DNA of 64,000 nt from Leptospiraceae bacterium. GTDB taxonomy: Bacteria > Spirochaetota > Leptospiria > Leptospirales > Leptospiraceae. A model generated the notes under the pieces. The model had not been told where the DNA came from and did not search any database. It was given only the letters and a program-made list of their open reading frames with translations. Location of the stretch: NCBI GenBank assembly GCA_024233835.1, contig JACKPC010000002.1:1135773-1199772 (forward strand), in the 5' to 3' direction. Below, piece by piece: positions 24,301 to 34,300 of this stretch (position 1 is its first letter; each line of letters opens with the position of its first letter). Both the position numbers and the translations under genes were made by a program.

Positions 24301-26043
24301 ATGTTAAGCATAGGCTATGGCGAAGGGAATTTTGAAAATTTAAGAAATAGCAAGAATCTATTCATGGATAAAACCCAGTTTATTCCTAAAATGGAGAGTA
24401 TTAAAAAGTTTTTCTTCATCCGCCCACGTCGTTTTGGTAAAAGCCTGTGGCTAAGCCTCCTGAAATCCTACTACGATATCAATTCCAAAGACAAGTTTGA
24501 TAAACTCTTTGCCGATCTCTACATCCAGAAGAACCCGACTGAATTACGAAATACTTATCTTACACTTTATCTCAATTTCTCAGGAATTCGGGGTGATAAT
24601 GAGGAGGAACTAAGGAAAAGTTTTAACCGCAGTGTTTCCACTTTTATAGAAATATTCTTAACAGCATATAAACGTTTTTTTCCAGAAAAAACTCTGGAAC
24701 AGGCTCAGGAACTTTTTATGGAAATTCCTGCTGCCGATATGATAAGTTTTATCTTAAAAAAGCTCGAAGGTAGCCAGCATAAAATCTATGTTCTAATCGA
24801 TGAATACGACCACTTTGTAAATACGCTTGTAGCAGAAGGAAGGGATGCCACGCCGCTTTTCATTTCCCGAGAGAGTGGTGGTGAACGTTCCGGTTTTGTC
24901 AGGCATTTTTATGAAAAACTTAAAATTGGTAGCGATTCGGGAGTTCTGGAACGTTTCTTCATGACCGGTGTTTCCCCCATCATGCTCGATGAATTATCCA
25001 GCGGTTTTAATATCATGACCAATATGACAACGGACATGGATTTTAATGAAATGCTTGGTTTCACGACAGAAGAAGTGAATTCTATTTTAGATCAGCTTCC
25101 ACCACATTGTTACAAACAAAACAATCGAGAGAAGGTCATCTCAGATCTAACTTACTTCTATAATGGTTATCTCTTTTCGCCTTCCAGCAAAACAACTCTT
25201 TTCAATACAGATATGGTATTATATTTTATTGAGAAATTTCAAAGGCATGGTTATCCGGAAGAGATTCTCGACATGAATGTAAAGACTGATTACGAAAAGT
25301 TACAGGGGCTTATTGTCGGGGTCAGTGGAGAAGAAGAGTTGCAAAAGACAATTGAAAGCCTGATTGCGGAACAGACGGTGAGGTTCAATCTGGTGGAAAG
25401 ATTTACATTTAAGCACAGGTTCGGTCACCAGGAATTAAATTCTTTACTTTTCTATCTCGGACTATTAACAAAATCTAAGATCCCCAATACATTTCAGGTT
25501 CCTAACTATGTGATTCAAAAACTGTTCTGGGAATATTTACAGATGTTTTTACGAATCGAGAAAAACATTGCTTTTGATGTAAAGCTATTGCATGATGTGA
25601 TAGCTGACATGGCAGAAAGTGGAACCATTGATAAACTGAAGCTTCTCATTTCCGAGTTCTACGGAAAAAAGCTTTCTAATTATGATTTCTCCGACCATTC
25701 TGAAAAACACATTAAGTTTATGATGGTAGCGTATTTCACATTCAGCGGTTTGTATAATATTATTTCGGAAAGGGAACTCCCTGGTGGTAAAAGAATCGAT
25801 CTTTTATACGAAGGCAATCCGGCATTCTATGATTACGTAAAATATCACTATATTATAGAATTAAAATATATTAATAAAGAAAAAAGTCACAGGGCAGAAG
25901 AGATTCGTTCTAAAGCAATTGAACAGGTAAAGGATTACCATAAAATCTATGTAGAAAACTTCCAGCCTAAAAACAAAAACACAAAGGCCCTTGTGGTAAT
26001 CGTTAATTATACCAAAGAAAGTGAGATTATCGAGGTAATTTAA
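24301..26043 (+). CDS. AAA-ATPase-like protein with C-terminal PD-(D/E)XK nuclease
   Basis: A 580-residue protein of the AAA-ATPase_like/PDDEXK_9 family. The N-terminus has the family signature FENLRNSKNLFMDKTQFI, then a P-loop RPRRFGKS (~40-47) and Walker B IYVLIDEYD (Asp167, Glu168). The C-terminal nuclease has Asp500 (KRIDLL) and Glu520-Leu-Lys522 (IIELKYI). Homology begins right after the ATG, which supports this start and the leaderless promoter. Such genes are often multicopy in spirochaetes and Bacteroidetes. They are thought to be mobile or conflict-related nucleases, but the function is not established. A second, differently built ATPase-nuclease lies at 48654. Confidence 0.85.
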   Translation: MLSIGYGEGNFENLRNSKNLFMDKTQFIPKMESIKKFFFIRPRRFGKSLWLSLLKSYYDINSKDKFDKLFADLYIQKNPTELRNTYLTLYLNFSGIRGDNEEELRKSFNRSVSTFIEIFLTAYKRFFPEKTLEQAQELFMEIPAADMISFILKKLEGSQHKIYVLIDEYDHFVNTLVAEGRDATPLFISRESGGERSGFVRHFYEKLKIGSDSGVLERFFMTGVSPIMLDELSSGFNIMTNMTTDMDFNEMLGFTTEEVNSILDQLPPHCYKQNNREKVISDLTYFYNGYLFSPSSKTTLFNTDMVLYFIEKFQRHGYPEEILDMNVKTDYEKLQGLIVGVSGEEELQKTIESLIAEQTVRFNLVERFTFKHRFGHQELNSLLFYLGLLTKSKIPNTFQVPNYVIQKLFWEYLQMFLRIEKNIAFDVKLLHDVIADMAESGTIDKLKLLISEFYGKKLSNYDFSDHSEKHIKFMMVAYFTFSGLYNIISERELPGGKRIDLLYEGNPAFYDYVKYHYIIELKYINKEKSHRAEEIRSKAIEQVKDYHKIYVENFQPKNKNTKALVVIVNYTKESEIIEVI

Positions 26044-26151
26044 TCAACCCCTATTTCTCCATTCCTACTATTTTTAATAGAGTTTCCGGCTCAGCTTCAA
26101 CTCTCTATAAATTTGGATTGCTATCTGAATCTCGTTTCTGAGCATGACAGT

Positions 26152-26679
26152 ATGGAAGATCAAAATTTTGAATTTCATCTAGACTATTTACCCTTTAAAA
26201 AGCGAGTTCTCGAAAAATCACAACTTTTTCTCGTTGTAATGAGCATTCAGGCTGTAGTAGTATTTGTCATCTGGCTTTTTACAAAAGCTGATTTCTTTCT
26301 TTTCGGAACGATTGTTGTTATGATAGGACTTCTGGTAAATGAATTCATCTTTTACAGGCGTGCCATTTTTTATATGCAGAGTATACGTCTGAAGGCCAAT
26401 GATTGGCTGAGCATGGAAATTTTTTATAAAGACGAAAAGAAAATTCTCGAACTATCTTTGCAAGAATTCCATCTTGAGTTGAAAGTTAATGTGGGAAAAG
26501 GTCGTTATAGTAGTTTAGTTTTTTATCAAAACCAGAATAAACTGGGTACCTTGTTCGACAATAGTATCTGGACTCATGAAAAATTAGTTCAACTTTTCAC
26601 TGAGTATAAAAAGCATAAAAATGAGTCGATTACATCGAGTGAGCAGAAGATGATAGACAGAAAAAGCTTACTCTGGTAG
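26152..26679 (+). CDS. Membrane protein of unknown function
   Basis: About 175 residues, with two adjacent membrane segments (~35-55 VVMSIQAVVVFVIWLF and ~60-80 FGTIVVMIGLLVNEFIF) and a soluble beta-rich C-terminal part. I chose the ATG at 26152; a TTG at 26113 in the same frame has no better ribosome site. The family is not recognised. The layout (two helices, then a PH-like beta domain) resembles small membrane proteins with a YcxB-like domain, which is a weak guess. Confidence 0.6.
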   Translation: MEDQNFEFHLDYLPFKKRVLEKSQLFLVVMSIQAVVVFVIWLFTKADFFLFGTIVVMIGLLVNEFIFYRRAIFYMQSIRLKANDWLSMEIFYKDEKKILELSLQEFHLELKVNVGKGRYSSLVFYQNQNKLGTLFDNSIWTHEKLVQLFTEYKKHKNESITSSEQKMIDRKSLLW

Positions 26680-26777
26680 AACTCCGTTCGGCACTTTCAA
26701 AGGTCTCCAAAAAAAATTGACACCTTTTCAGTAGAATCTTCTTATGAAAAAAACGATTTTAAAGGATACAACCAGAT

Positions 26778-27833
26778 ATGAAACAAAAACTGATTTCTAT
26801 CACATTACTTTTGAGCCTAACACTCATTACTACCGTCTGTAAAAAAAACAAACCCCAAAAAAATGTCGAGACTCCTCCTTCCTCTTCTTCGAAGAAAGAA
26901 GAAGCACCCTCGAAGAAAGGAAGCACATACATTTCAAGTCAAACGGAAAAAGAAAAATACCGCTATGTAAGCACTAAAAGCGGTTTATTCATGAGATCCG
27001 AAGCTTCAACTTCAGGAAAAAAACTTGGTCTGATTCCCTATGCAGCCAAGGTGAAAGTTCTGGAAAAGAAATCGGAAACCCAGACAATTTCCGGAGCCAC
27101 CGGCAAGTGGATGAAAGTGCAGTATCATAAGCAGGAAGGCTGGGCTTTCGGAGGCTTTCTCGTAAAAACGATACTCGAAGAAGATGTAATGAAAAATCTG
27201 GAGTACCTTGAAGAGGCCGCGAAGGAGTTTAGCAATGCAACTGAGAAAAAGAATTATACCGAAGCTATCAGTAATTATCGAAAAGCCCTACAAGTCAGAA
27301 ATAATTCCCGCGAAAAAGCTATCACCCTATTCAAGAAGTCAGAAAGCCTTCTGGGTGAAATCAAGCAAAGTTCCGGGGATGATGAAAACTCTCGTTCCAA
27401 ATATTATCTTCTGGGTGATTTAAAGTTTCAGATCTGCAAAGAGTCTTTAAAACTGGAAAGTTGCAAGGGAAAAAATGAAAAACCTATGGAGTTTGCCAAT
27501 GCCAATTTAGCTATTTCCTTTATAAAAACCGCTATACAGAAAAAAGATGCAGTGGCTCTAAGTAACCTTTCCGGTTGCGTCTTAAGGTTTGGTTGTTTTT
27601 GTGGTGCCGGTCCTGAGGTTGCAGGAGCAAAATCTGCCTTTGAAGAAATGCTGAAAAAAGGAGATTTGAGTTCTGAAAAAATGACTGTAGCGGATTTTGG
27701 TGCTGAAATGAAGATTTTTGAATCAACAGGGATATCACTTGTAATCGAGCAAAATGCAAATAAAAAATGGTCTTTTCGAATGGTAGATAAGATCGAATCA
27801 GATTACGCACAGTGCTCCGGACCGGGTGAATAA
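26778..27833 (+). CDS. SH3-domain lipoprotein
   Basis: A 351-residue protein with a spirochaete-style lipoprotein signal (Cys21 in LITTVCKK). A Ser/Lys/Glu-rich linker is followed by a bacterial SH3 domain at ~60-135 (YVSTKSGLFMRSEAST ... GKWMKVQYHKQEGWAFGGFL), the type that binds peptidoglycan peptides. The rest is helical and contains several Cys residues. It probably sits in the periplasm, anchored to a membrane and near the wall. It is monocistronic and ends at a convergent hairpin terminator. Confidence 0.75.
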   Translation: MKQKLISITLLLSLTLITTVCKKNKPQKNVETPPSSSSKKEEAPSKKGSTYISSQTEKEKYRYVSTKSGLFMRSEASTSGKKLGLIPYAAKVKVLEKKSETQTISGATGKWMKVQYHKQEGWAFGGFLVKTILEEDVMKNLEYLEEAAKEFSNATEKKNYTEAISNYRKALQVRNNSREKAITLFKKSESLLGEIKQSSGDDENSRSKYYLLGDLKFQICKESLKLESCKGKNEKPMEFANANLAISFIKTAIQKKDAVALSNLSGCVLRFGCFCGAGPEVAGAKSAFEEMLKKGDLSSEKMTVADFGAEMKIFESTGISLVIEQNANKKWSFRMVDKIESDYAQCSGPGE

Positions 27834-27846
27834 ACAGTAAACAAAA

Positions 27847-27877
27847 CAGACAGGAGAAAGAAATACTCTTCTGTCTG
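27847..27877. terminator. Bidirectional hairpin between convergent genes
   Basis: An 11-bp stem with one G-T pair (CAGACAGGAGA and TCTTCTGTCTG) and a 9-base loop. It lies between the stops of the SH3 lipoprotein (27833) and the zinc-ribbon protein (27914). The T run is weak. Confidence 0.55.
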
Positions 27878-27913
27878 CTAATGTTCTTATAGTAGAAGAT
27901 AATTTAGGAATGA

Positions 27914-28522
27914 TTATTCTGATTCAGTTTTATAATGGCTGAATGAAATCCAGGGATCAGAGTACCCACCCCATTTTTTTTCAGAAGGAAGTATATATAA
28001 ATTTCCTTTTTCTTTCACGATCAGAAATTGAACTTTATACCAGAATACTTGAGAATGAGACCGACTTCCCAGCAGTGCCGTAACAATACCATTCTCATAA
28101 GATAAAATTTTATAGTCAGAAGCCGTAAAAGAATTAATTTTTAATCTATTATAAAACACATCATTTTCTTTTATAAATTTGGGAGAGACTAAGTTTTTCA
28201 TCTCTGTTTGATTTGTTGCCAGCATATATCCAATAAAATCCTTAACTAATTTTATAGGAATCTTAGCCCCTGCATCTCCCGGTAAATCTTTGTACAAATG
28301 AAAAGCAGGTTCTAAAGCAGAAGATGGCTTGAAATAAAAAAATCCTAGTGCTACTACCATGCAGATCAGAAGAAAAAAAACAGATACAAGAAGAACAGGC
28401 TTCTTTGCCTTATGCAGATTGGGATAAGTTGAATTACAAAATTCACAAATTAGATGTTCTTTATTGGCGGACTCTTTCAAAAGGCCACCACAATTTTTAC
28501 AATTTGTTTCGTACATGTTCAT
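27914..28522 (-). CDS. Zinc-ribbon membrane protein
   Basis: A 202-residue protein. The N-terminus has two CxxC pairs (CKNCGGLL and CEFCNSTY) forming a zinc ribbon. A membrane helix follows at ~44-66 (VLLVSVFFLLICMVVALGFFYF), and then a beta-rich extracytoplasmic domain of ~135 residues. The function is unknown. The topology suggests a cytoplasmic zinc ribbon and a periplasmic domain. An alternative ATG lies two codons downstream. Confidence 0.65.
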   Translation of the reverse strand: MNMYETNCKNCGGLLKESANKEHLICEFCNSTYPNLHKAKKPVLLVSVFFLLICMVVALGFFYFKPSSALEPAFHLYKDLPGDAGAKIPIKLVKDFIGYMLATNQTEMKNLVSPKFIKENDVFYNRLKINSFTASDYKILSYENGIVTALLGSRSHSQVFWYKVQFLIVKEKGNLYILPSEKKWGGYSDPWISFSHYKTESE

Positions 28523-28598
28523 ATATACAAAAGAGAATTAAATTTCAAGCAAGCTTAATTCGGGGTAATGTAATAATTTCATTTGTCTCCGTACATAA

Positions 28599-28626
28599 AA
28601 AAGGTGAAGCGATTGCTCCACCTTTT
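28599..28626 (-). terminator. Terminator of the lipase-like gene
   Basis: A 12-bp stem with one mismatch (AAAAGGTGAAGC and GCTCCACCTTTT) and a GATT loop. On the minus strand it is followed by a T run. It lies 38 bp after the stop of the gene at 28665. Confidence 0.7.
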
Positions 28627-28664
28627 CTTTCTCTTTCGTTTGTTCCTATTATCTTCTGTTCTTC

Positions 28665-29486
28665 TTATCTCCAGCCATCATTTTTGATTTCGCTGTGGTT
28701 TTTGTAAAGACCGGCGGAACCAACAGAAGGAGCTCTTGTATGTCCGCTAAACTGCTTGTAGGTTTTGTTAGAACCAAAAGGCCAGATTCCCTCATACTGA
28801 GTTAAAGAACTCTGACATTTGCTTAAGCCACCGGCAGTATTATATCCGCAGGAAGAGTGATAAGCTACAGCGTAGTCATCTTCACCGGGAAGGATAGCAG
28901 AAGCTCCAAACATTCCTTTGTATCCGGGAACATGGGCTACAGTTACTCCGGCTGTGTCATTGTGATTGAAAGAAGATCTGGCTGTATTTACAATCAGAGA
29001 CTTATCCATTGCATTTCCGGCAAAGCCAAAGGTGAGTCCATTCAGAGCACTGGCCAGTTCAGAACCACCGGAAGCAGCAGCAAGAGCTGTAACTCCGGAT
29101 ATCTTGTAGCCTTTACTTGCAGCACTGGCACCTAACTTATCTAACCAGTATTCAGTTGCATAACATCCGGCACTGTGGCAGATAATTTTACAGGTATCAG
29201 CACCCTTACATCTCTGGTTCATTACAGTTGTGAGGTTGGTTTGCGCCCTGGCAGTTCCATAGGTGCGAGGGTCGGTTGTTCCATCATAACCTACAAAATA
29301 CTTGGTTCCACTGACTGCATTTGCAGAACTTCCCCAGTAACCATTTACATCGGTAGTTCCTGTTCCGTTATGGTTTTTATCAGATTTTCCATGAACGAAT
29401 ACATAAATAGTTCCGGCTGAGAGGGAACTGGCAAAGAAGAGTCCAAAAGCCATTAGGGTGATTAGTTTTAATTTTAAAGTTTTCAT
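28665..29486 (-). CDS. Secreted alpha/beta-hydrolase (lipase-like)
   Basis: A 273-residue protein with a Sec signal peptide (1-24, cleavage after SLSA). It has an oxyanion-side motif IYVFVHGKSD and a nucleophile elbow CHSAGC around Ser~110, a variant of GxSxG with Cys at the first and last positions. The Asp could be in PGEDDYAVAYHSS, and the His in NHSEIKNDGWR near the C-terminus. Several Cys residues may form disulfides. The likely role is a secreted esterase or lipase; the substrate is unknown. It is monocistronic with its own terminator. Confidence 0.7.
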   Translation of the reverse strand: MKTLKLKLITLMAFGLFFASSLSAGTIYVFVHGKSDKNHNGTGTTDVNGYWGSSANAVSGTKYFVGYDGTTDPRTYGTARAQTNLTTVMNQRCKGADTCKIICHSAGCYATEYWLDKLGASAASKGYKISGVTALAAASGGSELASALNGLTFGFAGNAMDKSLIVNTARSSFNHNDTAGVTVAHVPGYKGMFGASAILPGEDDYAVAYHSSCGYNTAGGLSKCQSSLTQYEGIWPFGSNKTYKQFSGHTRAPSVGSAGLYKNHSEIKNDGWR

Positions 29487-29639
29487 TTTCTTTCTCCGGT
29501 TATTTCATTTATTTACTTTTTCCGCAGGAAGAAAATTCCCTCCCGCTGTATACTTCTACTCTAACATTTCCTGACACTGCGTTCAAATTTATTGGGACGG
29601 ATGGTGATATAGGGGGATGAATGGTTAAAAAAATGAAAA

Positions 29640-29673
29640 ATTGCAGGCGAGAACAAAAATACTCACCTGCAAT
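29640..29673 (-). terminator. Terminator of the FadL-like gene
   Basis: A 12-bp stem with one mismatch (ATTGCAGGCGAG and CTCACCTGCAAT), followed on the minus strand by TTTTCATTTTTT. It lies 26 bp after the stop at 29700. Confidence 0.8.
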
Positions 29674-29699
29674 GTAGCTTCTATATACCCGGAGGAATA

Positions 29700-31199
29700 T
29701 TAAAATTTATATCGTATACCCACCTGGGTTGTAATCTGCTCCATTTTCACACTGTGGTTATAGTATATGTTCTTAAAAGCAGCCAGAAATTCCTGGGTGC
29801 CCGGGGTCGAGGCACCAGGAGTCAGATAAAATGCATGCAACATATCCCAATCAGACATGTCATTCCCTTTTACCGTATTCGGAAACGCATACTCAACAGC
29901 TAAATCCAGTTCCAGGCCTCCAAACGTAAAACCCAGTCCTGTAGAAGCATGGTGTTCGGAAACCGCAGGAAAAAGTGGGTTAATCCCATCTGCAGTTACA
30001 GGGCTTCTTCCGTAATTGTAACCCAACCTATAAGCAACAGAATCCTTAGAAGGTTTATACTCAAACCCGAGAGCAAAAACAGTTTGGTCTCTCCATTTCA
30101 TATTAAAGGCTAATTCAGAAATCTTGTTTCCCATGGGAGTGGATATATAAGGCATAGGAATTTTAAACTCAACCGTATTAATAGCACTAGCCCATTTTAT
30201 ATACGAAACATTAAATCCGATAGTTAAACCGGTTCCGTCTCCCCCGGTATTATAGGCTATTCCGGTAGCATGTCTTTCGGGATAGTTTAGATACATGGAA
30301 ACGGGAACCAGACCGGCCTGGGTAGCATCCGCATTTCCTGCATTTACGCTGATCTTACCATTCAAATTAAGCTTAGCACCTGAACTATAAGCATAAGCTA
30401 ATGAAAGGTGATCACTCAGATCGTATACAAAACCTATTTTACCAGCATAACCTAAGGCCACATCACTTTTATAACGATACCCGGCACCCGGAAATTCCAT
30501 CATTCCGAAAGGATCGCTGAAAGTCCATCTCCATTCCATCTTGGCCATCCCCACATCGAATCCGAGACCCACACTTAAATTACCAAACTTCATAGCAAAT
30601 CCGGGTGTAATCTTGGCATAACCAAAGTTAGAATAGGTGCTTTCACTCATCTGCCTTAGATTACCAATCATAGGAAGGTTGACCGTTGATCCTGTCATAC
30701 CGCTCATTACTTCATTCAAGGTTCCCCGGTTCGGAGTATTACGTAAATTATTCTTAAAGTGAGCCCCCATTCCTCCCTGTGCATAAAAGGCAATCCCCCA
30801 ACCCATATTATCACCGATTGCCTGCGCAAAACCTCCATAAGGCATAGGGAAAACAGCCGGCTCTGATTTTCTACTATTGGTATAAACAAGTCCGCTATTG
30901 GAATTATCATCAAACTGAGAATCTTTATAGTAAAGTTTTGGAATAAGAGCCGCAAAGCCTCCTTCCAAAATCGCAGTACTACCGGTAGTTTTTTTTATCC
31001 TGGCTAAGTGAGCCGGATTGGACTCCAGGTCCATTATAGTCCCACCAATGGCAAGACCGGCACCACCCATCCCTGCATATTTTGCACTATAGGCAGTCAT
31101 TAACATTCCATTAGTTGCAAACAAAGGAAAGGAAACAAAAATAAATACTATACTCAAAACAAGTTTTAATGTCTTACCAAATATTGTTCTTAATATCAT
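29700..31199 (-). CDS. FadL/OmpP1-family outer-membrane transporter
   Basis: About 499 residues. A signal peptide is followed by the FadL-type N-terminus (ATNGMLMTAYSAKYAGMGGAG, then the ESNPAHLARI hatch), many amphipathic beta strands rich in Gly and aromatic residues, and a C-terminal strand ending in GIRYKF, the outer-membrane assembly signal. The family takes up long-chain fatty acids or other hydrophobic compounds. I prefer the ATG at 31199, which has an AAGGTGGA site just upstream, over the GTG at 31208. It has its own strong terminator. Confidence 0.85.
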   Translation of the reverse strand: MILRTIFGKTLKLVLSIVFIFVSFPLFATNGMLMTAYSAKYAGMGGAGLAIGGTIMDLESNPAHLARIKKTTGSTAILEGGFAALIPKLYYKDSQFDDNSNSGLVYTNSRKSEPAVFPMPYGGFAQAIGDNMGWGIAFYAQGGMGAHFKNNLRNTPNRGTLNEVMSGMTGSTVNLPMIGNLRQMSESTYSNFGYAKITPGFAMKFGNLSVGLGFDVGMAKMEWRWTFSDPFGMMEFPGAGYRYKSDVALGYAGKIGFVYDLSDHLSLAYAYSSGAKLNLNGKISVNAGNADATQAGLVPVSMYLNYPERHATGIAYNTGGDGTGLTIGFNVSYIKWASAINTVEFKIPMPYISTPMGNKISELAFNMKWRDQTVFALGFEYKPSKDSVAYRLGYNYGRSPVTADGINPLFPAVSEHHASTGLGFTFGGLELDLAVEYAFPNTVKGNDMSDWDMLHAFYLTPGASTPGTQEFLAAFKNIYYNHSVKMEQITTQVGIRYKF

Positions 31200-31370
31200 G
31201 GCTTCCACCTTCTGTTATCAATGTAATATAGGTGCAAAACACAAAAGTTAGTCTTTTACACCTATACATCGAAGGAGAAGCATAAAAATCGATTTTTTAA
31301 ACAATAATTCCCCTCTCATAATATGTTTTTTATCACTGATAAAAAGCATACTATCAATTAATAAGCCAGC

Positions 31371-34300
31371 CTATTTTGTATGATGCTCAAAGCTTCCATC
31401 CCAATCTTTTGGTATACCCTTTTGTATAATCTCAGCAATTCTTTCCTGGTAGATTTCTATAAGCCTATCTTTTTTTGGGGACGTATTTAATTCTTTGAAA
31501 ACTTTTAGAGCTTCATCATATTCACCCTCTAAATAGAATTGAATACCTTTATCATAATCACGCATAGTATCAAGTTTTTGCTGTTCCATAGCAGGATCTC
31601 CACCTGTAATAAGTTCATAAATTTTTACGGGTTTTGTTTTTCCTTTAGCTCTAACTTTGTCTAAATAACGAATGGGATATAAGGATTTATTCAAAATTTT
31701 AGTATATATGTATTCACTAATAATTACAGTACAATCATAGAACTTGGTCAAACCTTCCATTCTGGCTGCAAGATTTACAGTATCAGAAATAACATTGCCA
31801 GATTTACGATATTTACTCCCAATGATACCGAAAGCAACTTCTCCATAGTTGATACCAATTCCAACACGTATGGCTTCTTTTCCTTCTTCTTCCAATTTCT
31901 TATTAAATAAGCGGATACCTTCTAAGACCGATATTGCAGAATGAACTCCCGTTTCGACAGCCCCGGGAAAAATTATCATTAAACCATCACCCAAATACTG
32001 ATTCACAAGTCCTTCATTATTTCTTATGGCCGGAGTGATATACTCAAGAAATTGATTAATGAAGGTAAAATTCTCTTCGATATTCATTTTCTCCGAAATA
32101 CTCGTATACGATCGAATATCAATAAACATGATAGACATATCTTTCTTAATATATTTTCCCAATTGTATATCCAGTACGCTTGAGAGTGATAAAAATTTCA
32201 AATACTCCTCAGGAAAAAATTGATTCGTCATTTTAAAGACTTTCGTTAAATGTATATGGGTAGTTACACGTTGTCTTAGTTCATCTTTATTAAAGGGTTT
32301 TATCATATAATCATTCCCTCCCTGTTCAAAACCATGGATGATAGCTTCCATTTGAGACTTCGCAGATAAAAAGATAATCGGTAACTCGTTTGGTTTATAT
32401 ATCTGCCGTAATTTTCGGCAAACTTCATACCCGGAAAGGCGAGGCATCATTATGTCCAAAAGAATTAAATCCGGTTGAATTTCAGGTATCATCCTTAAAG
32501 CCTCTTCTCCACTACTCGATTTATATACAATAAAACCATGTAAAGAAAGTTGGTTTTCGATGACCTGTAGATTGACAATTTCATCGTCTACAATCAAAAT
32601 TTTAGCCACATTACCTTCTATTTTTACTATATCTTTTTTTCGTAATATATCAGTTATTGATAGTTCCCTATACTCTACATTTTCTATATATTTTTCGGTT
32701 TCCGAACCATCCTCCGGCTTTGCAGCTATCAAAGAAAAAATAAATTTAGATCCTTCTTTTAACTTCGATTCTACATGAATTTTTCCTCCATGAAGTTCCA
32801 GTAGTTGCCTGCTAATAGATAAGCCTATACCGGTTCCACCATATCTTCTTTCTATAGAAGCATCCCCCTGCTCAAAGGACAAAAAAATTGCATCGAACTT
32901 ATCCTCCGGAATTCCGATACCTGTATCGACTATTGCAAACTGATAAAACTTTTTATCTGAATCCTGAGGCAAATATAAAGCTTCGATTTTTCCTTCTTCT
33001 GTAAACTTGATTGCATTTCCTGTCAGGTTATGCAAAATTTGTTGTAAACGATTTTCATCTGCTCGCACATAAATATTTTCCGGTATGCAATTCAGAAGCT
33101 GAATCGATTTACTTCCAATAAGAGGTCGGGATAAAAGAAATACTATATCCACAATATCTTTAATTCTGATAGTTTTCCATTGTAATTGAATTTCGTTGTT
33201 TTTTAACTTATTGAAATCTAATATATCATTTACAAGACTCGAAAGTCTTTTACCGCTATGAATAATTATAAACAAATTGTTCTTTGCTGATTCATTTAAT
33301 TCTCCCGCAATACCATCCACCAGGGATTCAGCTATGCCAATAATACCATTTAGAGGGGTTCGTAGTTCGTGCGAAGTATTAGAAAGAAACTCATCTTTCA
33401 TTTTATCCAGGGTGCTGAGTCGAAAGAAAGCTTCTTCCTTTTCCTTTTTCAATACCTCAATCCTTTTAGCAAGAGCAATAGAAAAGAGTACTGCTTGAAG
33501 TATCATACCTATATATAGCGAATATTCCGTTATGAAGTTAATCGGTAACACTCCAAGGCGTTGCAGAGTTATAAGAATGATAGACAAGAGTAAAGTTAGC
33601 CAGGCAAGAACAAAAAAACCGGCAGGCTTATAATCCTTTAAAAGAGAAATAATTCCTGCTAAAATAGAACTAATTATGGAAAGGATGGTTAAGGAAGGAA
33701 TTAACTTCCTGAAATCCTGTTGTCCGAAGACTAATACAGAAATAACGTAAACTACTAAAATACTAATTAAGAGATTCAACCATTTAAATAATCTTGGTGC
33801 ATATTCTTTTATTTGTAAAAAACGAAGAGTGAAGAGAAGCAGGTTTATCATACTCAAACCGAAGGTCACAGCGAGTCCCCTGTCAATCCACCAGATAGAA
33901 TCCGTCCAAATATATTCATTACCCAATCCGGTAAAATTCATAAAAAACAAGGTGGAAAAAAATGTGAGTAATACATAGAGTAAGTAATTTATATCCCTTA
34001 TACCGATAAAAAGAAAAAAATTATAAATGCACATTACAGACATCACAGCAAAAAATCCGCCCCAGACAAAACGTTCATTCTTAACGGCAATCCAAAAACT
34101 CTCAGGTTCCCAGATATACAAAAGAAATTGTATAGGACTATCTGATTGAATTCTCATATAATAGGTTTTCGTTTGAGCTGCTTCCAGGTTCAAACGAAAT
34201 ACAAAATTTTGATAAGGAATTTCTCGACTATTAAAAGGCTTCTTTAAACCGGTGTGCACAACCTCAGGTTCTCCATTTACGGAGAGACGGAAAAAATCAA

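Noticed and set aside
28348..28707. A plus-strand frame across the zinc-ribbon and lipase genes
   Set aside because: It spans the terminator at 28599 and the ends of two well-supported genes on the other strand.
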